Assembly (NCBI GenBank): GCA_002364245.1
Contig: DEXR01000022.1
Coordinates: 65,858-97,105, forward strand
DNA length: 31,248 bases
Direction: 5' to 3'
Source of the DNA: Flavobacteriaceae bacterium UBA3179
GTDB taxonomy: Bacteria > Bacteroidota > Bacteroidia > Flavobacteriales > Flavobacteriaceae
Each line of letters starts with the position of its first letter. Positions within the stretch are counted from its first letter, which is position 1. Positions 1 to 8,415 of the stretch are shown piece after piece. The position numbers and the translations under genes were made by a program. The notes below the pieces were generated by a model. That model ran no database searches, had not been told where the DNA came from, and saw only the letters and a program-made list of their open reading frames with translations.

Positions 1-481
1 AAAGCAATTTTTCGTATTCTGAAATAACTAAAACGCCCTTTTCATCAATAGGAATTACTTTTAATTCGGCTCCCGTGCGTTCACAAAGCATTTGCCAAGG
101 AACGATATTGGAATGGTGTTCTAAAGCCGAAACGATAATCTCATCGCCTTTTTTCAGAAATTCATTGAAACCATTCGCTACCAAGTTGATACCGTGTGTA
201 GTCCCAGCGGTAAAAATAACTTCGTGTGCATGTTTTATATTGAAATGTTCTTGAATTTTTTTCCGAGCACCTTCGTACGCATCGGTTGCCTCTTGAGACA
301 ACGTATGGACCCCACGATGAATGTTTGCATTGTAGTTTGAATAATAATCTACAATACAGTCAATCACCGCTTGTGGTTTTTGAGCCGTAGCAGCATTATC
401 TAGATATACAAGGGGTTTACCATTTACTTCACGTTGAAGAATGGGAAAATCTTTTCTAATTTCCTGAACGTTAAAGGCCAT
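1..481 (-). CDS. sufS: Cysteine desulfurase SufS, N-terminal part (runs off window)
   Basis: PLP-dependent cysteine desulfurase that supplies sulfur to the SUF Fe-S assembly machinery. Only the first 160 residues are in the window; there is no stop because the gene continues past base 1. I translated it by hand from the ATG at 481-479. It begins MAFNVQEIRKDFPIL and has the family landmarks VYLDNAATAQKP (residues about 25-36), NIHRGVHTLSQEAT (about 53-66), the PLP-phosphate-binding segment FTAGTTHGINLVA, and ALEHHSNIVPW, whose His stacks on PLP. The catalytic lysine and cysteine lie in the missing half. The gene starts 23 bases after the sufD stop on the same strand, so it is the last visible gene of the suf operon. 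SufS rather than IscS is inferred from the sequence and the suf context. Confidence 0.95.
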   Translation of the reverse strand, partial: MAFNVQEIRKDFPILQREVNGKPLVYLDNAATAQKPQAVIDCIVDYYSNYNANIHRGVHTLSQEATDAYEGARKKIQEHFNIKHAHEVIFTAGTTHGINLVANGFNEFLKKGDEIIVSALEHHSNIVPWQMLCERTGAELKVIPIDEKGVLVISEYEKLL

Positions 482-504
482 GGAAAATTTTATTTAAGGG
501 GTGA

Positions 505-1821
505 TTACAATTGAAAACCCAGACTAACGCCAATTTTCTTGGCAATTAGTTTATTGATACGTTGTTTCAATTCAGGAATTTTCACACTTTCAAGTACACT
601 GTTTGCAAAAGCATACATTAATAATGCACGAGCTTCTTTTTTAGCAATACCACGAGAACGCATATAAAATAAAGCGTCTTCATCTAATTGACCAATGGTA
701 CAACCGTGCGTACATTTTACATCGTCTGCAAAAATTTCTAATTGTGGTTTAGAGTTGATGGTGGCACCATCGTCCACTAATATGTTATTGTTTTTTTGAA
801 AAGCATCAATCTTTTGTGCTACTTTATCTACCAATACTTTACCGTTAAAGACCCCAGTTGATTTATCTGCATAAATACCCTTATAGTCCTGGTGACTTTC
901 ACAGTTTGGTGCTGTGTGGTGCACTAAGGTATTGTGATCTACATGTTGTTTATCCTCAATAATAGTAATACCATTAAGTGTAGAATCACAACGCTCTCCA
1001 AATTGATAAAAATGAAGGTTGTTACGAGTTAACTTTCCACCAAATGAAAAGGTATGTACTCGGCAGTTGCTTTCTCGTTGTTGCGAAACATATGTATTAT
1101 CAATTAAAGAAGCCGTAGCATTGTCGGTTTGTATCTTATAGTAATCTACATATGCGCGCTTTTCTGCGAATATTTCAGTAACACTATTGGTAAATACAGC
1201 ATTTTCTGAAAGACTTTGATGGCGCTCAATAATCTGAACATGTGCATTTTCACCAACTACTACTAAATTACGAGGCTGCAACATAGCTGCCGCTTCATTT
1301 CCAGTTGAGAAGTTGATAATCTCAATAGGTTTTTCAACTTCTTTATTCTTTGGAATATGAATATACGCTCCTTCTTTAACGAAAGCGGTATTTAAAGAAG
1401 TAAGACTGTCTTTCTCGGCCACTTTATTGAAATACGTTTCGATTACCGGTTGGTATTTCGATTTGTTCAAAGCAGAAGATAGCAGGCAAACATCGATAGA
1501 ATCGTGTGTAGTTTCAGATAAAAATGAACTGTAAACACCGTCTATAAAAACAATTTTATAGGTGTCGATGTCGTGCAGAAAGTATTTTTTAACATCCTTA
1601 AACTCAATGTGCTTTTCCTGTTGCTTCGGAAAAATACTGTAATCGGTTTTTTCAACTGATTTTAAAGAAGTGTATTTCCAGGCTTCTTCTTTTTTGGAAG
1701 GGAAACCTTGTTCTTCAAAAACCTTCATGGCTTTATTGCGAAGATCGTGTATAGGAGAGTCGGGCTCCAAGTGATCTTCAAAAGCAATGAATGATGAAAC
1801 TAATTTATCTTTTAAACTCAT
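505..1821 (-). CDS. sufD: Fe-S cluster assembly protein SufD
   Basis: SufD is a scaffold subunit of the cytoplasmic SufBC2D complex, forming a beta-helix paralogous to SufB. The 438-residue length is normal. The N-terminal helical part contains EEAWKYTSLK (about 46-55), typical of SufD. The C-terminal core contains DDVKCTHGCTIGQLDEDALFYMRSRGI, whose CTHG histidine corresponds to the conserved SufD histidine at the SufB-SufD interface. It is followed by the usual C-terminal helix ending KKIGVSLGFQL. The ATG at 1821 is supported by homologous length. It lies 65 bases after the sufC stop and 23 bases before sufS, all on one strand. Confidence 0.95.
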   Translation of the reverse strand: MSLKDKLVSSFIAFEDHLEPDSPIHDLRNKAMKVFEEQGFPSKKEEAWKYTSLKSVEKTDYSIFPKQQEKHIEFKDVKKYFLHDIDTYKIVFIDGVYSSFLSETTHDSIDVCLLSSALNKSKYQPVIETYFNKVAEKDSLTSLNTAFVKEGAYIHIPKNKEVEKPIEIINFSTGNEAAAMLQPRNLVVVGENAHVQIIERHQSLSENAVFTNSVTEIFAEKRAYVDYYKIQTDNATASLIDNTYVSQQRESNCRVHTFSFGGKLTRNNLHFYQFGERCDSTLNGITIIEDKQHVDHNTLVHHTAPNCESHQDYKGIYADKSTGVFNGKVLVDKVAQKIDAFQKNNNILVDDGATINSKPQLEIFADDVKCTHGCTIGQLDEDALFYMRSRGIAKKEARALLMYAFANSVLESVKIPELKQRINKLIAKKIGVSLGFQL

Positions 1822-1886
1822 TTTTATCTTTGTTTAAGATTTATGGAAAACTTGCTTATTGCCCCTGAATGAGGGAACAGACTTGT

Positions 1887-2636
1887 TTAAACCAATTCTT
1901 CTTTAATCCAGTCGTAGCCTCGTTCTTCAAGCTCATATGCTAATTCTTTACCACCAGATTTTACTATTTTTCCACCCATTAGTACGTGTACATAATCCGG
2001 AACTATATGGTTTAGCAAACGTTGGTAGTGCGTAATTACAATAACAGCGTTGTCCTTGCTTTTTAGTTTATTAACTCCGTCAGCTACAATTTTTAACGCG
2101 TCAATATCCAAACCAGAGTCTGTTTCGTCTAAAATGGCCAATTTTGGTTCCATCATAGCTAATTGAAAAATCTCGTTTCGTTTTTTCTCACCTCCAGAAA
2201 AACCTTCATTTAAGGAACGAGATAGAAATTTTCTGTCAATCTCTAGCATGTCTGCCTTTTCCTTTATTCTTTTCAACATTTCGCTGGCTGGCATATCCTC
2301 TAGGCCTTTAGCTTTACGGGTTTCGTTTATAGCCGTTTTTATAAAGTTGGTTACGGTAACACCAGGAATTTCAATTGGGTATTGGAATGACAAGAACAAG
2401 CCTTTATGGGCACGTTCTTCGGGATCCAGTTCGGATATTTCAGCGCCTTCAAAGACAATTTCGCCTTGTTGAAGCTCAAACTCTTCTTTTCCTGCAATAA
2501 CCGAAGCCAACGTACTTTTACCAGAACCATTTGGCCCCATAATAGCATGGACTTCTCCAGCATTCACCTCAAGGTTGATGCCTTTTAAAATATCTTTTCC
2601 TTCAATTCCTGCGTGCAAGTTTTTAATATGTAGCAT
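1887..2636 (-). CDS. sufC: Fe-S cluster assembly ATPase SufC
   Basis: SufC is the ABC-type ATPase that drives conformational change in the SufBC2D scaffold. At 249 residues it has all ABC motifs: Walker A GPNGSGKST (34-42), Q-loop around SFQYP (83-87), signature FSGGEKKR (146-153), Walker B LAILDETDSGLD (166-177) and an H-loop histidine in VIVITHYQRLL. The ETDSGLD variant and the KKRNE sequence after the signature are diagnostic for SufC rather than transporter ATPases. Its start codon lies 2 bases after the stop of the upstream lipoprotein gene, so the two are very probably cotranscribed and may be translationally coupled. Confidence 0.97.
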   Translation of the reverse strand: MLHIKNLHAGIEGKDILKGINLEVNAGEVHAIMGPNGSGKSTLASVIAGKEEFELQQGEIVFEGAEISELDPEERAHKGLFLSFQYPIEIPGVTVTNFIKTAINETRKAKGLEDMPASEMLKRIKEKADMLEIDRKFLSRSLNEGFSGGEKKRNEIFQLAMMEPKLAILDETDSGLDIDALKIVADGVNKLKSKDNAVIVITHYQRLLNHIVPDYVHVLMGGKIVKSGGKELAYELEERGYDWIKEELV

Positions 2637-2638
2637 AA

Positions 2639-3052
2639 TTAACTTTTCTTTTCTTCTAATTTTATATCGTTTTTAGCGGGTCTATCGCTAACATGTAAAA
2701 TATCTTTTATGGTAATCACTTCTTCCCAAACTTCTTCGCTTTCAGCTTTTGGATTTGGTTTTACTTCCCCTGTAACAATTACCGGAACCATATCATAAGC
2801 GTCTTTTTTTATTTTGGAAACCTTATCGGCCAACTCTTGGCTTTTATCGTCTATAGTAACCCCATAAATAAATGTATTTCCTTTTAAAACTGCTGCGTCG
2901 TCAGTGTAAATAAATTCGCCTCTGTAAGTTTTTACGTTCTCGTTGGCTACCGAAGCTACTTTTTCTTCAGACTCTTTTTTGGTTTCCTTTTTAGTATTGT
3001 TACAAGAAATCATTGTGGCTGAAAGAAATAGCAGCAAAAATATTTTTTTCAT
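2639..3052 (-). CDS. Small lipoprotein with NlpE C-terminal-like fold, inside suf operon
   Basis: This 137-residue protein has a lipoprotein signal peptide (hydrophobic residues 4-13, lipobox MISC with the lipidated cysteine at 17). A charged linker rich in K and E follows. The segment from about 42 to 118, running from YRGEFIYTDDAAVLKG through PVIVTGEVKP to VITIKDILHVS, resembles the small OB-type C-terminal domain of NlpE, an envelope stress lipoprotein; this is pattern recognition, not a search result. The post-cysteine residues (NNTKKE) do not look like a surface-export signal, so a periplasm-facing location is likelier. The gene is 37 bases after sufB and 2 bases before sufC. Its function in Fe-S assembly is unknown, and a cytoplasmic role is ruled out by the signal peptide. 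Confidence 0.85.
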   Translation of the reverse strand: MKKIFLLLFLSATMISCNNTKKETKKESEEKVASVANENVKTYRGEFIYTDDAAVLKGNTFIYGVTIDDKSQELADKVSKIKKDAYDMVPVIVTGEVKPNPKAESEEVWEEVITIKDILHVSDRPAKNDIKLEEKKS

Positions 3053-3089
3053 GGTACTATATTTTGGGTTTTTATTTTTTCAGAAAAAA

Positions 3090-4538
3090 TTAACCTACAG
3101 ATCCTTCCAGTGAGATTTCCAATAGTTTTTGCGCTTCAACGGCAAATTCCATAGGTAGTTTATTTAATACTTCTTTACTGAAACCGTTTACAATTAATGC
3201 GATTGCTTTTTCAGTGTCTATACCACGTTGATTACAATAAAAAATTTGGTCCTCACCAATTTTACTTGTTGTTGCCTCGTGCTCTACTTGAGCTGTTTTA
3301 CTTTTAGCTTCGATGTAAGGGAAGGTGTGTGCTCCACACTCATTACCCATTAGCAACGAATCACACTGAGAAAAATTTCGGGCATTATCAGCTCGGCTAT
3401 TTATCTGTACTAATCCACGATAACTGTTTTGCGATTTACCAGCAGAAATACCTTTTGAAATAATGGTACTTTTTGTGTTCTTTCCTAGGTGAATCATTTT
3501 AGTACCCGTATCGGCCTGCTGAAAGTTGTTGGTAACGGCAATTGAATAAAACTCTCCAATTGAGTTATCCCCTTTTAAAATACAACTTGGGTATTTCCAA
3601 GTTACGGCACTTCCAGTTTCAACTTGTGTCCAAGAAATTTTTGCATTCTTTTCGCAAAGCCCTCTTTTAGTTACAAAGTTGAAAACTCCGCCTTTTCCAT
3701 CTTTACTTCCAGGAAACCAATTTTGAACTGTGGAATATTTTATCTCCGCACCGTCTAAAGCTACAAGCTCTACAACAGCGGCGTGCAATTGGTTTTCGTC
3801 ACGCATTGGGGCGGTACACCCTTCTAAATAACTTACGTAGCTATCTTCATCGGCTACAACCAGTGTGCGTTCAAACTGTCCTGTTCCTGCTTGATTGATT
3901 CTGAAATAGGTTGAAAGCTCCATTGGGCACCGAACGCCTTTAGGAATGTAACAGAACGACCCATCACTAAATACAGCACTGTTTAGAGCTGCATAAAAGT
4001 TGTCTTTTTGCGGAACAACCGAACCAATGTATTTTCTCACAAGTTCTGGATGCTCTTTAATCGCCTCAGAAATGGAGCAGAATATAATCCCTTTTTTGGC
4101 CAAAGTATCTTTAAATGTTGTGGTAACAGAAACTGAGTCCATTACTATATCTACTGCAACTCCTGCCAACTTTTTTTGTTCATCCAATGAAATACCTAGC
4201 TTATTAAAAGTTTCCAATAGTTCTGGATCTACTTCGTCAAGGCTGTCGTATTTCGGTTTTTTGTTAGGAGCCGAGTAATATGATATATTCTGAAAATCTG
4301 GTTTTTCGTAATGTACATTTGCCCATTCTGGCTCTATCATTTCTTTCCAGTACCGAAAAGATTCTAAACGCCATTCGGTCATCCATTCGGGCTCTTCTTT
4401 TTTCTTAGAAATGGCACGAACTATATCTTCATTTAAACCAACAGGGAACGTATCAGATTCTATATCGGTATAAAATCCATATTCGTACTCTTTTGTTTCG
4501 AGTTCTTTCTTTAAATCGTCTTCAGTAAACTTAGCCAT
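3090..4538 (-). CDS. sufB: Fe-S cluster assembly protein SufB
   Basis: SufB is the main scaffold subunit of SufBC2D, on which nascent clusters form. At 482 residues it matches the family length. Recognisable blocks are [14 protein letters not shown] near the N terminus (about 50-65), [47 protein letters not shown] in the middle (about 169-214), and the C-terminal core with [39 protein letters not shown] and [11 protein letters not shown]. The Cys in FYCNQRG and the acidic/His residues of the core are the conserved cluster-assembly positions. The gene follows the A-type carrier gene by 81 bases on the same strand. Confidence 0.97.
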   Translation of the reverse strand: MAKFTEDDLKKELETKEYEYGFYTDIESDTFPVGLNEDIVRAISKKKEEPEWMTEWRLESFRYWKEMIEPEWANVHYEKPDFQNISYYSAPNKKPKYDSLDEVDPELLETFNKLGISLDEQKKLAGVAVDIVMDSVSVTTTFKDTLAKKGIIFCSISEAIKEHPELVRKYIGSVVPQKDNFYAALNSAVFSDGSFCYIPKGVRCPMELSTYFRINQAGTGQFERTLVVADEDSYVSYLEGCTAPMRDENQLHAAVVELVALDGAEIKYSTVQNWFPGSKDGKGGVFNFVTKRGLCEKNAKISWTQVETGSAVTWKYPSCILKGDNSIGEFYSIAVTNNFQQADTGTKMIHLGKNTKSTIISKGISAGKSQNSYRGLVQINSRADNARNFSQCDSLLMGNECGAHTFPYIEAKSKTAQVEHEATTSKIGEDQIFYCNQRGIDTEKAIALIVNGFSKEVLNKLPMEFAVEAQKLLEISLEGSVG

Positions 4539-4619
4539 TGTAGCTTTTATTTTTTTCTTTTTCCGCTTTATCTATTTCAGAAATAAAACGAAGCAAGATT
4601 TTTTTGTAAATAATTATAA

Positions 4620-4949
4620 TTAAAGCGAAAAACTTTCGCCACAACCACAGGTGCGGTTTGCATTAGGGTTATTGAAAACAAACCCTTTGCCGTTTAATCC
4701 ACCGCTATATTCTAAAGTGGTTCCTACTAAATAGAGAAAACTCTTTTTATCGATAGCAATCTTAACCGACTCATCTTCAAAAAGCTTATCGTTTTCCCCT
4801 ATTTTGTTATCAAACTTAAGGTCGTAGGATAAGCCGGAGCAACCTCCGCTTTTTACACCTACTCTCACAAAATCGTTTGCTATATTGAAGCCCTCTTCAG
4901 ACATCAATTGTTCCAGCTTCGACTTTGCATTTTCACTAACTTTTAGCAT
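4620..4949 (-). CDS. sufA: A-type Fe-S cluster carrier (HesB/IscA/SufA family)
   Basis: A 109-residue A-type carrier protein that accepts clusters from the scaffold and passes them to apoproteins. The three ligand cysteines are present in the family pattern: C37 in KSGGCSGLSY, and C101 and C103 in NRTCGCGESFSL. The sequence GFVFNNPNANRTCGCG is typical. It is the first gene of the suf operon, with a candidate promoter -7 element 27 bases upstream. IscA and SufA cannot be separated by sequence alone; the symbol is chosen from the operon context. Confidence 0.93.
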   Translation of the reverse strand: MLKVSENAKSKLEQLMSEEGFNIANDFVRVGVKSGGCSGLSYDLKFDNKIGENDKLFEDESVKIAIDKKSFLYLVGTTLEYSGGLNGKGFVFNNPNANRTCGCGESFSL

Positions 4950-4975
4950 AAGATAATTTTGTTCTTATTAGACTG

Positions 4976-4983
4976 CAAATATA
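4976..4983 (-). promoter_or_regulatory. Candidate -7 promoter element of the suf operon
   Basis: Read on the minus strand this is TATATTTG, a perfect match to the Bacteroidota sigma-A -7 pattern TAnnTTTG, 27 bases before the sufA start. About 19 bases upstream the -33 position reads TGG rather than TTG, and a TTGACA occurs too far away (33 bases). A short inverted repeat, ATGG-TAG-CCAT (4995-5005), lies where a regulator could bind, but it is too short to be convincing. The rest of 4950-5116 shows no gene and no convincing terminator for the upstream unit. Confidence 0.45.
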
Positions 4984-5116
4984 CGGTAAATACAGATGGT
5001 AGCCATAGTTAGGTGTCAATTTAAACTTATGGCGTTATAGTTTTAAATAATAATTAACAAAACACCCTATAAAGACTTAAAATTGAGTAGGATATGTAAA
5101 CTTTTTAAAGGATAAC

Positions 5117-6214
5117 CTAAGGTTTTTGAAAGTCTGGGTTGTTTATAAAACTTTCATCAGATAAAGAAAGTAAAAAAGCTTTGAGATCTTGCTTATCTTT
5201 TTCAGTAAGTTGAACCCCACCTTCGCCAACAGCTTTCATTAAAGGGTCTATGGTTTCAGAATACACCAAGCCTTCACTGTAATGGTCAATCACTTCTTCT
5301 AGCGTCTCAAACCGCCCGTCGTGCATATAAGGTGCGGTATAGGCTAAATTTCGTAATGAAGGTGTTTTAAAGAGGCCAAACTCTCTTGGGTCGCCGGTTA
5401 CAGCACCGCGTCCTAAATCATCAAACGTTTCGTCTAGGCCATTGTTGTGAAAATCATTGTCTGTCCAGAGCAAGTTGTTTGGAGGAGTTCCATGGCAGTG
5501 GAAACAATCACCGCGTGTTTCATCAATATACACGTCGAGACCGTTCTGCTCGGCTTCTGTCAATTCTATTTCACCACGTAAAAATTGATCGTACCTTGAA
5601 TTACCCGAAATAAGCGTACGCACAAATTGTGCAATGGCTTTTGACACCATGGTGGAATCGATGGTAGATGTGCCGAAAGCTTCAGAAAAAAGCTCTGGAT
5701 ACCCTGGTGCAGCTTGCAGGCTTGACACGGCATTAGGCCACGTATTGTGCATCTCAACAGGGTCAACAACTGGTTGTAAGGCCTGGTTTTCCAAAGAAAT
5801 GGCGCGACCGTCCCAAAAAAAGTTTTCTTTATAATTCCAGGCCAAGTTAAATAACGGCATGGAGTTTCTTCTACCTTCAATACCATCTATTCCGGGACTA
5901 AATTGCCTAGAGTCTGAAAATCCTTCAGCTGGAATGTGGCAACCAGCACATGCCAATGTTTTGTCACCTGAAAGTATAGGGTCAAAAAACAGTTTTTTCC
6001 CTAAAGCAACTCCTTCTTCTGTTTGTGGGTTGTCAGAAGGAATAATAGGAGAGTCCAATATTTGCTTAAACATTGTGGGGGTTTTCAATTCCAAAGGGGT
6101 AGGTTGGTACCCTTCTTCTTCAGGTTTGCCACCTTCATCCTTGGCACATGAAATTATGGTTAAACAACATATTGTTGCTATAAATAGTGCCGGTATGTTT
6201 TTGAAATAATTCAA
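5117..6214 (-). CDS. MbnH/MauG-like di-heme cytochrome c peroxidase, lipoprotein
   Basis: A 365-residue exported di-heme protein of the bacterial cytochrome c peroxidase/MauG superfamily. The lipoprotein signal has its lipobox cysteine at 23 (TIISC), followed by AKDE, which resembles the Bacteroidota surface lipoprotein export signal. There are two c-type heme sites, CAGCH at 89-93 and CFHCH at 237-241. Other family blocks are VALGKKLFFDPILSGDKTLAC, RRNSMPLFNLAW, FFWDGRA (132-138), and TPSLRNLAYTAPYMHDGRFETLEEVI (284-309). The start codon is TTG (6214-6212): the next in-frame ATG, at residue 48, would remove the signal peptide. It begins 4 bases after the stop of the MbnP-like gene. The pairing suggests it oxidises that partner, as MbnH does MbnP in methanotrophs, but simple peroxide reduction is also possible. 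Confidence 0.9.
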   Translation of the reverse strand: MNYFKNIPALFIATICCLTIISCAKDEGGKPEEEGYQPTPLELKTPTMFKQILDSPIIPSDNPQTEEGVALGKKLFFDPILSGDKTLACAGCHIPAEGFSDSRQFSPGIDGIEGRRNSMPLFNLAWNYKENFFWDGRAISLENQALQPVVDPVEMHNTWPNAVSSLQAAPGYPELFSEAFGTSTIDSTMVSKAIAQFVRTLISGNSRYDQFLRGEIELTEAEQNGLDVYIDETRGDCFHCHGTPPNNLLWTDNDFHNNGLDETFDDLGRGAVTGDPREFGLFKTPSLRNLAYTAPYMHDGRFETLEEVIDHYSEGLVYSETIDPLMKAVGEGGVQLTEKDKQDLKAFLLSLSDESFINNPDFQKP

Positions 6215-6218
6215 TTCT

Positions 6219-7001
6219 TTATTCTTCCACCGTTGTTTCTTCTTCTAAACTAAAAACTGTTTTACCGTTTTCAGACATCATTATTTGTGCATCAAAATTC
6301 ATCATTAAATTACTGTTCAGTATATTAAGATCCCATTTATTTGGGTTTTTGTACCATTCAGCCACATTCATCTTGATTTCAAAAGAACTATTTTTTTCAA
6401 CGGTTACAGTGCCTAAATTGACTTCAAAAGAAGTGTCCTGTAACAATAGATCGTCTCCTGTGTTATCTGCTGCTCGTATAGTGTGATACAGATACGGGGC
6501 TGGTGTGCTGCTAGTGTTGTTAGTAAAAGTTCCTTCCATTTGCATAAAGTGATAGCCTCCACCAAGATCTTCGGGAACATTCCAACCTTCGGTGTTTAAA
6601 TCGGGATAGGCGCTACTAACATTGTCTTTATTGTCAAAACCAAAAGTAAAACTTAAATTATAGGTTCCTTCTTGAATTTTCTTGGAAGGTTTATATTGAA
6701 GGTTAATGCCTTTTCTAGCATTCACTAAATTATATCCTTTAATCAGGGTGGTATCACCGTCTTCATTGGTAAATGCAACATCAGAGATTAAATATCGTAA
6801 TCTAGAGATAGTCAATTCTTCACCATTTTCATTGGTATAAACGGTTGTTTGATAATCAGGATCTGTAATTTCTTCACCGTCCCAATTTTGGGTAAAGTTA
6901 AAAGTTACGTTGTAGTTTGGGTTTATAACCTCTTCTTCATCAACATCTTTACAGCCAAAAAAAGTGACTGTCATGGCAAATAATATTATGTATTTTTTCA
7001 T
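6219..7001 (-). CDS. MbnP-family (copper-binding-like) lipoprotein
   Basis: A 260-residue lipoprotein with its lipobox cysteine at 17 (TFFGC), followed by the acidic KDVDEEE. The mature part is a beta-rich domain that I recognise as MbnP-like: YNVTFNFTQNWDG at the start, ELTISRLRYLISDVAF (about 68-83), EGTYNLSFTFGFDN, GGYHFMQMEGTF (about 148-159), then PYLYHTIRA and a C-terminal NVAEWYKNPNKWDLN. Characterised MbnP/CorA proteins bind copper and have a tryptophan converted to kynurenine by MbnH. Several Trp residues are present here, but I cannot say which, if any, is modified. It lies between the propeller lipoprotein (21 bases upstream) and the di-heme peroxidase (4 bases downstream). Confidence 0.83.
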   Translation of the reverse strand: MKKYIILFAMTVTFFGCKDVDEEEVINPNYNVTFNFTQNWDGEEITDPDYQTTVYTNENGEELTISRLRYLISDVAFTNEDGDTTLIKGYNLVNARKGINLQYKPSKKIQEGTYNLSFTFGFDNKDNVSSAYPDLNTEGWNVPEDLGGGYHFMQMEGTFTNNTSSTPAPYLYHTIRAADNTGDDLLLQDTSFEVNLGTVTVEKNSSFEIKMNVAEWYKNPNKWDLNILNSNLMMNFDAQIMMSENGKTVFSLEEETTVEE

Positions 7002-7022
7002 TTTTAAAAATGATTTAGGTGG

Positions 7023-8411
7023 TTATTTAAGTTTAACTAATAATAAATCTTCTACACCACGGTTTTGTGGAATGTCTTTATCATTGCTTTGTGTGCTCCC
7101 TGCAATGACGTAGGTGTTTTCTTCTGCTTCAATTGCGCTTTGGGCAAAATCGAATGTTGAGCCGCCTAATGTTAATTGGAATTGCAAACTTTGTTTGTCA
7201 TCGATTACCATAACCAAGGCATCATTATCCCCATTATTATTACTGAAATCACCATCTGTACTTCTAGTATTGCCGGTTACAATAAAGTTTCCATTTGATA
7301 AGGAGGTAATACTTCTGGCACTTTCAAATTGACTGCCGCCATACGATTGCTTTGATAATAACGTTCCTTTGGAGTCAATTTTTACGCCCCAAATGTCTGC
7401 TTTACCAAAATTACCAGTAACATCTTCATCATTGCTACGGGTATCACCAAACACCATAAAATTTCCATCAGAAGTTCTTGTTGCAGTATATAGGTTTTCT
7501 ATTTGTGTACCGCCATAGTTTTTCTCCCATACCAGTTCACCATTTGCTGAAACCTTAACGATCCAATAATCGTAGGTACCAATGTTTTCTGAGATATCTA
7601 CGTCGAAGCTGTCCGAGGTTCCAAAAACAAGGTATGCTCCATCTGAGGTTTGTTGAACATCATAGGCAGTATCGGTAAAAGTACCGCCAAAATAGTTTCT
7701 CCACTGCAGCTCTCCTGTTGCGGAAAGTTTAATAACCCAATAATCGCCACCTGCATGTTGTGGGGATCTACCCGCTTCTCTTTCAGAACTCTTGGAGCCT
7801 AGCCCACCTTCACCATTACTGGCAGATACATCTAACACTCCTACAGCTATATAGCCTCCATCTTTGGTTTGTCTGGTTTTATAGGCTTTATCACTTCCTG
7901 GGAAGCCGAAACTTCTTTCCCATTGAAGGTTGCCTGAAGCATTCAACTTTACAATCCAAAAGTCGTGAAAACCTTCATTATTACTAACATCGCCACCGGC
8001 ACCTCTACTGTAGCCAGAAGCTATATAGCCTCCATCATTCGTTTTTTCTAAGTTAGAAGCTGTATCATCTTCGGGGCCACCATAGGTTTTGCTCCAGATT
8101 ATTTCGCCATCGGGCTTTACTTTTAAGAGCCAATAGTCTTCATCTTGTGTAGTCTTATCGGTAATATCTCCATCGGTACTTTTGGTAGAGCCAAAAACAA
8201 CGTAATTTCCGTCATCGGCCAAGACAACGCTTACTGCTTTATCAAGGTCGCTGCCACCATAGGTTTTTATATAATCTATTTCGCCTTGAAATTCTGGTGT
8301 TATTTCTGTTTCTTCCTCTTCTTCTCTTGGGGAATCTGGGTCTTTACAAGAAACAAACCCAACGACTATAGAAAGTATTAGTATTTTGTAGGCTAAGTTA
8401 TTTTTTTTCAT
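7023..8411 (-). CDS. Seven-repeat beta-propeller lipoprotein
   Basis: A 462-residue lipoprotein (lipobox cysteine at 22, VSC, then KDPDSPREEEEEE). The mature protein is made of seven repeats of roughly 50-65 residues, each beginning with a Gly-rich turn such as YGGSDLD, YGGPEDD, FGFPGSD, FGGTFTD, YGGTQIE, YGGSQFE and LGGSTFD. Each continues through DGGYIxxG, a D/S/N-rich turn and D-W-x-V-K. Seven such units suggest a closed seven-bladed propeller. Repeat 3 carries an extra loop of about 25 residues rich in Gly, Ser and charged residues. There is no catalytic motif; a binding or scaffold role on the cell surface is the likeliest inference. Its start codon is 4 bases after the stop of the upstream choice-of-anchor B gene. 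Confidence 0.82.
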   Translation of the reverse strand: MKKNNLAYKILILSIVVGFVSCKDPDSPREEEEETEITPEFQGEIDYIKTYGGSDLDKAVSVVLADDGNYVVFGSTKSTDGDITDKTTQDEDYWLLKVKPDGEIIWSKTYGGPEDDTASNLEKTNDGGYIASGYSRGAGGDVSNNEGFHDFWIVKLNASGNLQWERSFGFPGSDKAYKTRQTKDGGYIAVGVLDVSASNGEGGLGSKSSEREAGRSPQHAGGDYWVIKLSATGELQWRNYFGGTFTDTAYDVQQTSDGAYLVFGTSDSFDVDISENIGTYDYWIVKVSANGELVWEKNYGGTQIENLYTATRTSDGNFMVFGDTRSNDEDVTGNFGKADIWGVKIDSKGTLLSKQSYGGSQFESARSITSLSNGNFIVTGNTRSTDGDFSNNNGDNDALVMVIDDKQSLQFQLTLGGSTFDFAQSAIEAEENTYVIAGSTQSNDKDIPQNRGVEDLLLVKLK

Positions 8412-8415
8412 CGTG

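Noticed and set aside
5035..5071. TTATAG/CTATAA repeat downstream of the di-heme peroxidase gene as a terminator.
   Set aside because: Short AT-rich arms with a long loop and no T-tract; not distinguishable from background in this AT-rich DNA.
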